Shown here one piece after another: positions 35,428-42,173 of a stretch of 42,173 bases of DNA. The position numbers and the translations under genes are program-made. Every line of letters begins with the position of its first letter. Position 1 is the stretch's first letter. The stretch spans positions 1 to 42,173 of the forward strand of contig RPOS01000021.1 in the NCBI GenBank assembly GCA_003820635.1, given 5' to 3'. The notes beneath the pieces were generated by a model. It was not told the DNA's origin. It made no database searches and was given only the letters and a program-made list of their open reading frames with translations. This DNA comes from Verrucomicrobiaceae bacterium (GTDB lineage: Bacteria; Verrucomicrobiota; Verrucomicrobiae; Verrucomicrobiales; Akkermansiaceae).

Positions 35428-36831
35428 ATGGCCTACCTCGACGAGAATTTCCTGCTGCATTCCCCCACGGCCCGCCGCCTGTTCCATGAGGTGGCTTGCG
35501 GCCAGCCGATCATCGACTACCACTGCCATCTCTCGCCGCGCGAGATCGCCGGCAACCATCGTTGGGAAAACCTGGCGGACATCTGGCTGGGCGGAGATCA
35601 CTACAAGTGGCGGCTGATGCGCGCCAACGGCGTGGACGAGGATCTCATCACCGGCGAGTCCACCCCGCGCGAGAAGTTCCAGGCCTGGGCGGAAACCGTG
35701 CCCTTCACGCTGCGCAATCCCGTCCACCACTGGACCCACATCGAGCTGCAGCGCTACTTCGGCATTGATCTGCTGCTCGGCCCGGACACCGCGGATGAAA
35801 TCTGGGAGCGCGCCAATGCCAGACTCGCCGCGCCGGATTTCTGCGTGCATGGCATTCTGGAAAAATTCGATGTGCGCGTGATCGGCACCACCGATGATCC
35901 GGCGGACCCGCTGGATGACCATGCCGCCATCGCCGCCTCCGGCATTTCCACACGGGTGCTGCCCACCTTCCGGCCGGACAAGGCGCTGCTGGTGGATCAC
36001 CCGGATCTGTTAGCCCCATGGCTCGCGAAGCTGGAGGAGATTTCCGGCACCCACATCGCGCACTTGTCCGATCTGCTCGCCGCGCTGCAAAAGCGCCACG
36101 ACGACTTCCACGCGGCGGGCTGCCGCCTGTCCGACCACGGCCTGGAGCGCATGCCGGCGCTGCGCTGCACGGATGCCGAGGCGGCGATGATCTTCGACAA
36201 GGCCCGCGCCGGCCACGCGGCCACGGCGGAGGAGCGCGAGAAGTTCTCCTTCTATCTGATGGTCTATCTCAGCCAGCTCGATGCCGCCAAAGGCTGGACC
36301 AAGCAACTCCACCTCGGCGCCTTCCGCAGCATCAACACCCGCATGGCCGGCATCGTGGGGCCGGACTCCGGATTCGACACCATCGGAGACACCCGCCAGG
36401 GCGCGGCGCTCATCACCTATCTCGATGCGCTGGCAGTGGAGGGCGCGCTGCCGAAAATCGTCATCTACAATCTCAACCCGGCTGATAACTATCTGTTTGC
36501 CGCGCTCACCGGCGCGTTCCAGGACGGCACCTTCCCCGGCAAGATCCAGTTCGGCTCCGGCTGTTGGTTCCTCGATCAGAAAAACAGCATGGAACTCCAG
36601 CTCGACGCGCTCTCGGCCACCGGCCTGCTCTCGCGCTTCGTCGGCATGCTCACCGACTCGCGCTCGTTCCTGTCCTACCCGCGCCACGAGTATTTCCGCC
36701 GCATCCTCTGCAACCTCATCGGCACCGAGGCGGACCGCGGCGAACTGCCGGACGACTTCGAAGCGCTCGCCGGCTTGATCCGCGCCGTGTGCTTCGAAAA
36801 CGCTAACAAGCACTTCGGCTTCGGCGTGTGA
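35428..36831 (+). CDS. uxaC: Glucuronate (uronate) isomerase
   Basis: 467 residues from the ATG at 35428 (MAYLDENFLLHSPTARRLFHE); an upstream extension of 20 codons is not conserved. It isomerises D-glucuronate to D-fructuronate and D-galacturonate to D-tagaturonate in hexuronate catabolism. Amidohydrolase-type TIM barrel with the metal HxH in IIDYHCHLSPREIAGN, GTTDDPADPLDDH, and SRFVGMLTDSRSFLSYPRHEYFRRILCNLIG. Length is standard. No uxaB, uxuA or kdgK neighbours are seen; the DNA directly downstream holds gene remnants. Confidence 0.95.
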   Translation: MAYLDENFLLHSPTARRLFHEVACGQPIIDYHCHLSPREIAGNHRWENLADIWLGGDHYKWRLMRANGVDEDLITGESTPREKFQAWAETVPFTLRNPVHHWTHIELQRYFGIDLLLGPDTADEIWERANARLAAPDFCVHGILEKFDVRVIGTTDDPADPLDDHAAIAASGISTRVLPTFRPDKALLVDHPDLLAPWLAKLEEISGTHIAHLSDLLAALQKRHDDFHAAGCRLSDHGLERMPALRCTDAEAAMIFDKARAGHAATAEEREKFSFYLMVYLSQLDAAKGWTKQLHLGAFRSINTRMAGIVGPDSGFDTIGDTRQGAALITYLDALAVEGALPKIVIYNLNPADNYLFAALTGAFQDGTFPGKIQFGSGCWFLDQKNSMELQLDALSATGLLSRFVGMLTDSRSFLSYPRHEYFRRILCNLIGTEADRGELPDDFEALAGLIRAVCFENANKHFGFGV

Positions 36832-36834
36832 GCC

Positions 36835-37019
36835 ATGGAATTCTGCCCCGGCATCTATGAGCACGCGGCGGGCGTGCGCCCGGTTTTCTTCGAGTCCGGC
36901 GCGACTCCGCCGCGGAGATCGCCCGCAGCCGGGAAAACACCTCGCTCGGCTGCGGCGCGGTGCCTTATGACACTCCACCGCAAACCGTGCTGCGCCTGCG
37001 CGAATTGATTCCATTCATT
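36835..37019 (+). pseudogene. Remnant of a UroD/MtaA-type methyltransferase gene
   Basis: Two short coding-like pieces in different frames: MEFCPGIYEHAAG (frame of 36835) and, from ~36900, RDSAAEIARSRENTSLGCGAVPYDTPPQTVLRLRELI. Both resemble parts of uroporphyrinogen-decarboxylase-like (MtaA/corrinoid methyltransferase) proteins, the second being near their C-terminus. About 60 of ~350 residues remain, with a frameshift and a large internal deletion. The family recall is from memory and moderate. It begins 4 bp after uxaC. Confidence 0.55.
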
Positions 37020-37305
37020 ATGAAAAACACCACCAGCACCCCGGAAATCCTCACCACCACCGTCGGCTCCTACTCGCCCATCGAGTTGGCTCGCCGCGCT
37101 GCCCAGCGAGCAAGCCGTGCTCGATGCTACGTCGGTGGTCATCAGCACCCAGCGCCGCGCCGACATCGACCTGCCGACTGATGGCGAACACTATCGGTTC
37201 GACGTCAACCACCCGGACATCAACGGGATGATTGAAACTTCATCTCGCGCATGGGCGGGATTTCCACCGCGGTGGGCCTCACCGATGCGAAGGCCTTCCG
37301 CGCGG
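37020..37305 (+). pseudogene. Remnant of a MetE-like (cobalamin-independent methionine synthase family) gene
   Basis: Starts with ATG at 37020: MKNTTSTPEILTTTVGSYSP, then after a frameshift near 37085-37095 WLAALPSEQAVLDATSVVI, IDLPTDGEHYRFDVNHPDINGMIE, then a second shift near 37233 to FISRMGGISTAVGLTDAKAFRA. This is the N-terminal block of MetE C-terminal-domain/UroD-superfamily methyltransferases (TTTIGSYPRP, TDGE, NGM). Only ~95 of ~370 residues remain and the sequence ends inside the reverse-strand lipoprotein gene. The order UroD-like then MetE-like suggests a former methyl-transfer operon. Confidence 0.68.
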
Positions 37306-37990
37306 CGAGCTCCTGGGTTTCCCGGAAGACGAGTTGGTCGCGGCGGTAGCGGGTTTTTTCCTCGCGGACAATTCCGGTGCCGGGCGCGAACCAAATGGTC
37401 CGGTGCAATTCCAGCTCGCCGTCACGGCCGGTGGTGAGCAGGCGGATGCAGCGGAAGGTGCCGGCGGGAACGGTGATGCTCTCGCGCGCAATCACCTTGG
37501 TCTGGCGCGTGATGTTGCCATCGGCGGTCTTCAGCTCCGGCATGGTTTCACCCGCCTTCATCCCGGCGATGACAAACAGAGCGGGCCGCTCCAACCACAT
37601 CGGGCGGCTGGTTTCCGGCCGCAGGATCTGCGAGCCGCGGATGAGAATGCAGTCGGGATGAATCTCGACAAACTCGCGCTCGGGCGGCGAACCGGGAACC
37701 CGCACCTCGAAGCAATCGGCCACCGGCAGATTCTCCGCGGCGGAAATTTTTCCCAGATAGGTGCGGGTGCGCTGGTAGCTGGTGCCCACCTCCGCGGCAC
37801 CGGCGGAGGTGACGCCGGCCGGGATCTCCAGCCGCACCTGATAGATCCACGAGTCACCGGGGGAAACCGGCAGCAGCGGCACATCCGCGGAGGCATCGTC
37901 CGGCGCGGTGCCCCCGCCGGATTTGGAATCGCAGGCGCAAACGGCCAGTGCCAGCCACGCGCAGGACAGGATCTGCGGGATGGTTCTCAT
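37220..37990 (-). CDS. Lipoprotein of unknown function with an aberrant C-terminus
   Basis: 256 residues from the ATG at 37990, which overlaps the hisD stop (TGATG); a GTG one codon earlier is also possible. Lipoprotein signal ILSCAWLALAVCA-C, then a Gly/Asp-rich linker and a beta-rich domain (PVSPGDSWIYQVRLEIPAG, RTYLGKISAAENLPVADCFEVRV, ITVPAGTFRCIRLLTTGRDGE, TIWFAPGTGIVREEKTRYRR) like many verrucomicrobial lipoproteins of unknown role. The last ~28 residues (ARKAFASVRPTAVEIPPMRE...) are read from the antisense strand of the MetE-like remnant, so the natural C-terminus has probably been lost. Co-transcribed with hisD. Confidence 0.75.
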   Translation of the reverse strand: MRTIPQILSCAWLALAVCACDSKSGGGTAPDDASADVPLLPVSPGDSWIYQVRLEIPAGVTSAGAAEVGTSYQRTRTYLGKISAAENLPVADCFEVRVPGSPPEREFVEIHPDCILIRGSQILRPETSRPMWLERPALFVIAGMKAGETMPELKTADGNITRQTKVIARESITVPAGTFRCIRLLTTGRDGELELHRTIWFAPGTGIVREEKTRYRRDQLVFRETQELAARKAFASVRPTAVEIPPMREMKFQSSR

Positions 37991-39276
37991 CACTCCAACC
38001 GGATGGCGGTGGAACGGCCGTGGGCGTCCAGCCCCTCGATGCGCGCGAACTCCGCCACCACCGGCAGCGAGGCTCTGACGGATTTTTTGTCCAGCCGCAC
38101 GATGCTGGTGCGGCGCTGGAATTGATCCGCGCGCAGGCCGGAAAACGAGCGGCCCGCGCCGCCGGTGGGCAGCGTGTGGCTGGGCCCGGCGAGAAAATCA
38201 CCGACGGCCACCGGCGAGTCGTTGCCGAGATAGATGGCCCCGGCGGTGCGGATCTGCGGCAGCCATTTCTTCTCCGCGGCGGTGATGAGCGAAAGGTGCT
38301 CCGGGCAGAAGGCGTTGGAAATGGCCACGCCATCGGCGAAGGATTTCACATGCAGCAGGAAGGTGCCGGTTTTGAGCACATCGCGGATGATTTTCCCGCG
38401 GGAAAGCGTGGCGAGCTGGCGGTCCATGGCCTTGACGACTTTTCCTAACAGCGCCTTCGAGTCGGTGGCGAAGCCGACCACGCTGTCGCCGCCGTGTTCG
38501 GCCTGGGCAAGCATGTCCGCGGCGATGAAATCCGGGTTTCCCGTCTTGTCGGCGAGGATGAGGATCTCGCTGGGGCCGGGCAGCAGATCGATGGACACCG
38601 CACCGACGAGCTGGCGTTTCGCCTCGACGACGAAGCGGTTGCCGGGGCCGAAGATGCGGTCCACCGGGCGGATCGTTCTGGTGCCGAGCGCGAGCGCGGC
38701 GATGGCCTGCGCGCCGCCCACTTTGATGACCTCGGTGGCACCGGCGGCCTTGAGGGCGTAGAGCAATGCGGCATTCACCGTGCCATCCGGCGCGCAGGGT
38801 GTGGCGGCGATGATTTCCGGCACGCCGGCCGCCTTGGCGAAACCGGCGGTCATCAGCGCGGTGGAAACCAACGGGGCCTTGCCGCCGGGCACATAGACGC
38901 CCACGCGGTCGAACGGCGTGAAGCGCTCTCCCACGGTGGCACCCTCCGCATTCTTGAACGACCAATCCTTGCGCAGGCTTCGCTTGGCGAAGGCGTGGAT
39001 GTTTTTGAGGCTGCGCCGCACCGCCGCGCGCGTGGCCGGAGTGACGGCTTTTTCCGCCGCGGCGAATTCCTCATCGGTGACGAAGAGTGTCTTGGACGTG
39101 AGCAGCGCGTTGTCAAAACGCTTGGTGAGCGCCACCAGCGCCTCGTCTCCCTTGGTGGCCACTTGGGCGATGATGTCGGTGACCAGATCCCGCACACCGG
39201 CTTCGGGCAGGGCGCGGCGGTTCAGGCGGCGGACGAAGGCCGCGTAGCCGGGATCGGTGTGGCTGAGGATTTTCAT
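37990..39276 (-). CDS. hisD: Histidinol dehydrogenase
   Basis: 428 residues from the ATG at 39276 (MKILSHTDPGYAAFVRRLNRR); the longer frame to 39378 is not conserved. It oxidises L-histidinol to L-histidine via histidinal using two NAD+. All blocks are present: VGVYVPGGKAPLVSTALMTA, VGGAQAIAALALGT, PVDRIFGPGNRFVVEAKRQL, ADMLAQAEHGGDS (zinc ligand region), CPEHLSLI and FLAGPSHTLPTGGAGRSFSGL. It is not next to other his genes; its stop overlaps the following lipoprotein start. Confidence 0.96.
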   Translation of the reverse strand: MKILSHTDPGYAAFVRRLNRRALPEAGVRDLVTDIIAQVATKGDEALVALTKRFDNALLTSKTLFVTDEEFAAAEKAVTPATRAAVRRSLKNIHAFAKRSLRKDWSFKNAEGATVGERFTPFDRVGVYVPGGKAPLVSTALMTAGFAKAAGVPEIIAATPCAPDGTVNAALLYALKAAGATEVIKVGGAQAIAALALGTRTIRPVDRIFGPGNRFVVEAKRQLVGAVSIDLLPGPSEILILADKTGNPDFIAADMLAQAEHGGDSVVGFATDSKALLGKVVKAMDRQLATLSRGKIIRDVLKTGTFLLHVKSFADGVAISNAFCPEHLSLITAAEKKWLPQIRTAGAIYLGNDSPVAVGDFLAGPSHTLPTGGAGRSFSGLRADQFQRRTSIVRLDKKSVRASLPVVAEFARIEGLDAHGRSTAIRLE

Positions 39277-39463
39277 ACCGGGATGGGAGGCGCGCAAGAT
39301 GCATGCCGGAAAACGATTCGCCAAGCATGATCCCGGGGATGGCTGCAAAAATGGCGGAGATGCTTCACGCACCCGCACCGCAGGGCCGGCGCATCAAAGA
39401 CCTTGGATTTGCCGCGTGGGAATGCGGGCTTGATTTTGAAGAGAATTGGGCTAAGCCATTCGC

Positions 39464-39667
39464 ATGGTGTCATTGATGGAAATTGAATCCGCCACGAAGG
39501 AACTTTCCCTTAAGGAGCGCGAGGAATTGTTGGTTTTCCTGGCGGAAAACTTGCGCAAGGAACGGGCCGGACAGACTCCGCCTCCCCGGCGTTTCTCGAA
39601 AGAGGAAATCGAATCCTGGATTGCGGAAGATGAGGCGGACATGAAATCCCTACGTGATGCTTCGTGA
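39464..39667 (+). CDS. Putative antitoxin (addiction-module component type)
   Basis: 67 residues, ATG at 39464 (an ATG at 39476 is also possible). Small acidic helical protein, MEIESATKELSLKEREELLVFLAENLRKE ... RRFSKEEIESWIAEDEADMKSL, typical of the short helical antitoxins and addiction-module components placed before PIN toxins. Its stop overlaps the PIN gene start (GTGA, 39664-39667). The pair has noticeably lower GC than its neighbours, which fits horizontal transfer. Confidence 0.75.
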   Translation: MVSLMEIESATKELSLKEREELLVFLAENLRKERAGQTPPPRRFSKEEIESWIAEDEADMKSLRDAS

Positions 39668-40074
39668 GAATTTTTCTGGATACCAGTGTTTTGCTGGCAG
39701 CCTGTGGCTCCTCCACTGGAGCTTCGCGGGAACTGTTCCGATTGGCTTCGGAACGTGACTGGTCGCTGGTGGCATCGCCCTATGTGCTTTCCGAAGTTGA
39801 GCACAACCTTGCTGATTTGCCCGGCGATGCGGTGGGAACTTGGGAAATCCTGGGCAAGGAACTGAGCATTTGGCCTGACGTCTTGACCATGAATTTCCCA
39901 GTGGTTTTTTCCGTCTCTAAGGATCGCCCGGTTCTCTTCACCGCCATCGCATGGGCGGACGTTCTCCTAACGCTGGACCGCAAGGACTTTGGCGCACTCA
40001 TCGGCACCGGCTTTTATGGACTCGCCATACAAACGCCCGGGATATTTCTCCATCGGCAGCGTGGGATGGAGTGA
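39664..40074 (+). CDS. PIN-domain toxin (VapC-like ribonuclease)
   Basis: 136 residues, GTG start overlapping the antitoxin stop. PIN-domain features: MRIFLDTSVLLAACGSS (catalytic Asp6), SPYVLSEVEHNLADLP (Glu), and AIAWADVLLTLDRKDFG with the conserved Asp pair. PIN toxins are Mg2+-dependent endoribonucleases held inactive by their partner. Lower GC than the genome average here. It ends 70 bp from the convergent FAD oxidoreductase gene. Confidence 0.87.
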   Translation: MRIFLDTSVLLAACGSSTGASRELFRLASERDWSLVASPYVLSEVEHNLADLPGDAVGTWEILGKELSIWPDVLTMNFPVVFSVSKDRPVLFTAIAWADVLLTLDRKDFGALIGTGFYGLAIQTPGIFLHRQRGME

Positions 40075-40144
40075 ATTCTGATCATGTCCTGTGGGTGGCG
40101 GTAGCGCTTGGCTGTGGCATTCTGCCCGGAGCAGCGGACGGCCC

Positions 40145-41365
40145 TCACGGCGAGGAAGCGGCTTTCGCCGCGGCGCGGCCGGCGGCCTCGCCGGTGGCGA
40201 AGCAGGTGCCCATCACGCGGATCGACGCCTGTGCCTCGTGATCCGCCGAGATGCAGCGACCGGCGACGAACAAGCGCCCGATGCCCGCCGGCTTGAGACA
40301 GCGCAGCGGGATGCCCGCCGGCCGGTTGTCCTGCGGATAGCGCAGCTTCGGGCCCTTGGCGGTTTCGCGGAATTCCATCGGCCAGGTGGCCAGCGCGATC
40401 TCATCCTCGAAGCGCCTGCCGCTGGCCAGGTCGTCACCTGTTAGAGTGTATCCGCCGAGCCAGCGGCGGCTCTCACGGATGCCCGCCCGCACCGGCCAGT
40501 GGCTGATGTAGGAACCGCGCCAGTGCGCGTCGTGCCCGCAGAGCCAGCGGACGGCGGAGGCGGCGATCGCGCGGCCATGCGTTTCCAAGCGGCCGAGGCA
40601 GGCCGGATCCAACGGATCGTAATCCGCGGCGGCATCGCCGCCATCCAGATCCAGTGTGCCGAAGAACTCGCACGGGCGGCCGGAGTTGCGGAATGAAAGC
40701 CCGAGCGCGGCGGCGTGGAGCGCGCCGGAGCGCACGCCCTCGACGAGCAGGCCCGCAGTCCTGAGCCGCAGTTCCTCATCGAGCGCCACCGGCCCGTGCA
40801 CGCCAAAGACATAAGCCGGCCGCTGCAGGGATAGCGGCGGCGCGATGCTGAATGCTCCGCCCAGAAAATCCGCCACCACCGCATCCCCGGAGGCATCCAC
40901 CAGACTGCGTGCTCGAACCACATGGGCACCCGCGCAGCCTGCCAGCCGGATTTCCCAACCATCGGCATCACGGGAAACGCCGGTCACCACGGTGTGCAGC
41001 CGCAGCTCGATGAGCGGCTCCGAAGCAATCAACCCGTCCGCGATTCCAACAAACTCCACCGGATGCTGAGGCAGCACATCGAGCCTGCCCATGCGCAGCG
41101 GGCCGCGGCCCGTGGCCTGCGTCATGAGCGTGGCGATTTCCTCACAGAAGCCGGGATTGGCGATGACCGCGCCGGGTTCCTCCCGCAGCAGGTACAAGCC
41201 GCAGAACGTATGAACCAGCGAGGCGGTGCCCATGCCGCCGAGGCAGCCATGGCGCTCCACGAGCAGGGTGCGGGCACCGTTTCGCGCGGCGCTGATGGCG
41301 GCGGCCAGGCCGGCGCTGCCACCGCCGATGACCGCCACATCGAAGCGCCCGGAATCCGGCTTCAT
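40145..41365 (-). CDS. FAD-dependent oxidoreductase (FAD_oxidored family)
   Basis: 406 residues, ATG at 41365 overlapping the stop of the upstream carrier-protein gene (ATGA). Rossmann FAD motif VAVIGGGSAGLAAAISAARNG, then the family hallmark LLVERHGCLGGMGTASLVHTFCGLY, RARSLVDASGDAVVADFLGG and the C-terminal GRLFVAGRCISADHEAQASIRVMGTCFATGEAAGRAA FAD-contact block. No signal peptide. Translational coupling to an acyl carrier protein suggests that the substrate is a carrier-bound acyl or aminoacyl thioester; this is inference. Confidence 0.9.
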   Translation of the reverse strand: MKPDSGRFDVAVIGGGSAGLAAAISAARNGARTLLVERHGCLGGMGTASLVHTFCGLYLLREEPGAVIANPGFCEEIATLMTQATGRGPLRMGRLDVLPQHPVEFVGIADGLIASEPLIELRLHTVVTGVSRDADGWEIRLAGCAGAHVVRARSLVDASGDAVVADFLGGAFSIAPPLSLQRPAYVFGVHGPVALDEELRLRTAGLLVEGVRSGALHAAALGLSFRNSGRPCEFFGTLDLDGGDAAADYDPLDPACLGRLETHGRAIAASAVRWLCGHDAHWRGSYISHWPVRAGIRESRRWLGGYTLTGDDLASGRRFEDEIALATWPMEFRETAKGPKLRYPQDNRPAGIPLRCLKPAGIGRLFVAGRCISADHEAQASIRVMGTCFATGEAAGRAAAKAASSP

Positions 41366-41622
41366 GACATCTTGGCCGCGAGCAATGCCGCAAGCGCCTT
41401 GGGGGTGGCGAGGTTGGCGCGGGTGAGATCATCCGGGCCGAGTTCCAGGCCGAAACAATCCTCCACCGCCACCACCAGTTGCATCACGGCCATTGAGTCC
41501 AGCCCGGCCGCCGCCAAATCCCCGTCCTCGGGAAAATCCCAGTCCAGCTCAAGCAGGCCTTCGTGGTTCAACCAATCAATCAAATCCGTGGGGTTGGGAG
41601 GTGTTGTTTTCGTGACGCGCAT
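41362..41622 (-). CDS. Stand-alone acyl/peptidyl carrier protein
   Basis: 86 residues from the ATG at 41622 (the longer frame to 41811 is unlikely). Carrier-protein fold with the phosphopantetheine serine in AAAGLDSMAVMQLVVAVEDCFGLELGPDDL (Ser43, motif DSM), distinct from the housekeeping AcpP at 31456 (DSLDTVE). It is translationally coupled to the FAD oxidoreductase. No adenylating enzyme, ketosynthase or phosphopantetheinyl transferase lies in the window. The 200 bp upstream (41623-41825) is a divergent promoter region with nothing else recognised. Confidence 0.87.
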   Translation of the reverse strand: MRVTKTTPPNPTDLIDWLNHEGLLELDWDFPEDGDLAAAGLDSMAVMQLVVAVEDCFGLELGPDDLTRANLATPKALAALLAAKMS

Positions 41623-41825
41623 GCGGCGCGACGCTGCGACGGCTGCCACGGATTCATCAAGTGGAAATTGATGCGGCATGCGCAGGCGCATCCATCCACA
41701 CGCGTCGATTGAAACCTTTCCGGCGCTGGCTGGCGGGAAGCTCGGGGATACGCCTTGGCCATTCGGGGCTGGCACTGGCCGGGGGTTCCGGATAGGCACA
41801 ACGCAAGCCACCGCTTGCGAAACAC

Positions 41826-42173
41826 ATGCTCTCTTGGAACGAAATCCGCCACCGCGCCATCGGCTTCTCCCGCGACAACCGCGACAAGACTTCCGAGGAA
41901 TCCGACAAGCAATCCTTCTGGAACGATTTCTTCCACATCTTCGGCATCAAGCGCAGTGCCGTCGCCTCCTTTGAGGAACCGGTGAAAAAGCTCTCCGGCA
42001 ACCTCGGGAAAATTGACCTTTTCTGGCCCGGCAAACTGCTCGTCGAGCACAAGTCCGCCAGGCAGGACCTCGACAAGGCACACGCCCAAGGCATGGCCTA
42101 CATCCGCGGCCTCATCGACTCCGGGCGGGAAAACGAAGTCCCGCGCTGGCTCATCGTTTCCGACTTCAAGCGC
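41826..42173 (+). CDS. MmeI-like type IIL restriction-modification enzyme, N-terminal part (3' end outside window)
   Basis: The first 116 residues, open at the right edge. MLSWNEIRHRAIGFSRDNRD, SFWNDFFHIFGIKRSAVASFEEPVKK and KIDLFWPGKLLVEHKS match the N-terminus of MmeI/DrdV-type single-chain enzymes that combine endonuclease, helical spacer, N6-adenine methyltransferase and target-recognition domains (~900 residues). The endonuclease motif D-x9-E-x-K is intact (Asp64, Glu74, Lys76). ATG start at 41826, divergent from the carrier-protein gene. Methyltransferase motifs would lie beyond the edge. Confidence 0.88.
   Translation, partial: MLSWNEIRHRAIGFSRDNRDKTSEESDKQSFWNDFFHIFGIKRSAVASFEEPVKKLSGNLGKIDLFWPGKLLVEHKSARQDLDKAHAQGMAYIRGLIDSGRENEVPRWLIVSDFKR

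Noticed and set aside
41707..41716. GATTGAAAC, which resembles the end of many CRISPR repeats (also near 37230)
   Set aside because: Single occurrences with no spacing, no repeat array and no cas genes in the window.
1..42173. tRNA or rRNA genes
   Set aside because: No cloverleaf or rRNA-like sequence was noticed by eye on either strand; a covariance search would be needed to exclude one fully.

Overview
The window looks like chromosomal DNA of a GC-rich, Gram-negative-type bacterium, most likely a member of the Verrucomicrobiota (Verrucomicrobiales; Luteolibacter or Haloferula-like). The reasons are GC-biased codon use, outer-membrane and LPS genes (MlaA/VacJ, KdsD), ThuA and TIM-barrel sugar enzymes, lipoproteins, Lys/Ala-rich basic proteins and few clear Shine-Dalgarno sites. 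The phylum call is an inference from gene content; no rRNA or tRNA gene was seen.

Layout. 0-3.4 kb: the end of a Gln/Arg/Glu coiled-coil gene built from a 102-bp tandem repeat, a secreted ThuA-like protein, a secreted cell-wall amidase and purC. 3.5-6.5 kb: a small membrane zinc-ribbon protein and a coupled leftward pair (zinc-ribbon membrane protein, then a conserved protein of unknown function). 6.6-11.3 kb: PatB/MalY-type C-S lyase, a sugar-phosphate isomerase-like protein and topoisomerase III. 11.3-12.4 kb: a leftward amidase/YkgJ pair. 12.5-17.8 kb: psd, glnD, lipA and an EVE-domain gene, all rightward. 17.8-18.7 kb: a RES/Xre toxin-antitoxin module with a palindrome over the antitoxin start. 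18.8-20.9 kb: a glycosyltransferase-HAD fusion. 21.1-23.0 kb: a VF530-type gene and ilvA. 23.0-26.2 kb: two decayed genes (GH110-like and metallopeptidase-like) on either side of an MlaA-alpha/beta-hydrolase fusion lipoprotein. 26.2-34.2 kb: gamma-carbonic anhydrase, a large secreted repeat protein, an ErpA/IscA protein, a basic Lys/Ala protein, kdsD, acpP, a membrane protein, fbaA and a small hypothetical gene. 34.2-34.7 kb: a gene-poor stretch full of short perfect palindromes. 34.7-39.3 kb: a hypothetical gene, uxaC, remnants of UroD-like and MetE-like methyltransferase genes, a lipoprotein and hisD. 39.4-40.1 kb: a PIN toxin module. 40.1-41.6 kb: an acyl-carrier protein coupled to an FAD oxidoreductase. 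41.8 kb to the edge: the start of an MmeI-like restriction-modification enzyme.

Most genes are housekeeping and scattered rather than in long operons; stop/start overlaps mark short two-gene units. The most unusual content is the MlaA-hydrolase fusion, the GT-B/HAD fusion whose HAD motif I is of dehalogenase type (DxY), the stand-alone carrier protein/FAD oxidoreductase pair, several decayed catabolic loci (one of which appears to have supplied an antisense-encoded tail to a neighbouring lipoprotein), the palindrome cluster with a compensatory base pair, and a recurrent YTGTTAGV motif that appears in several reading frames and in intergenic DNA.
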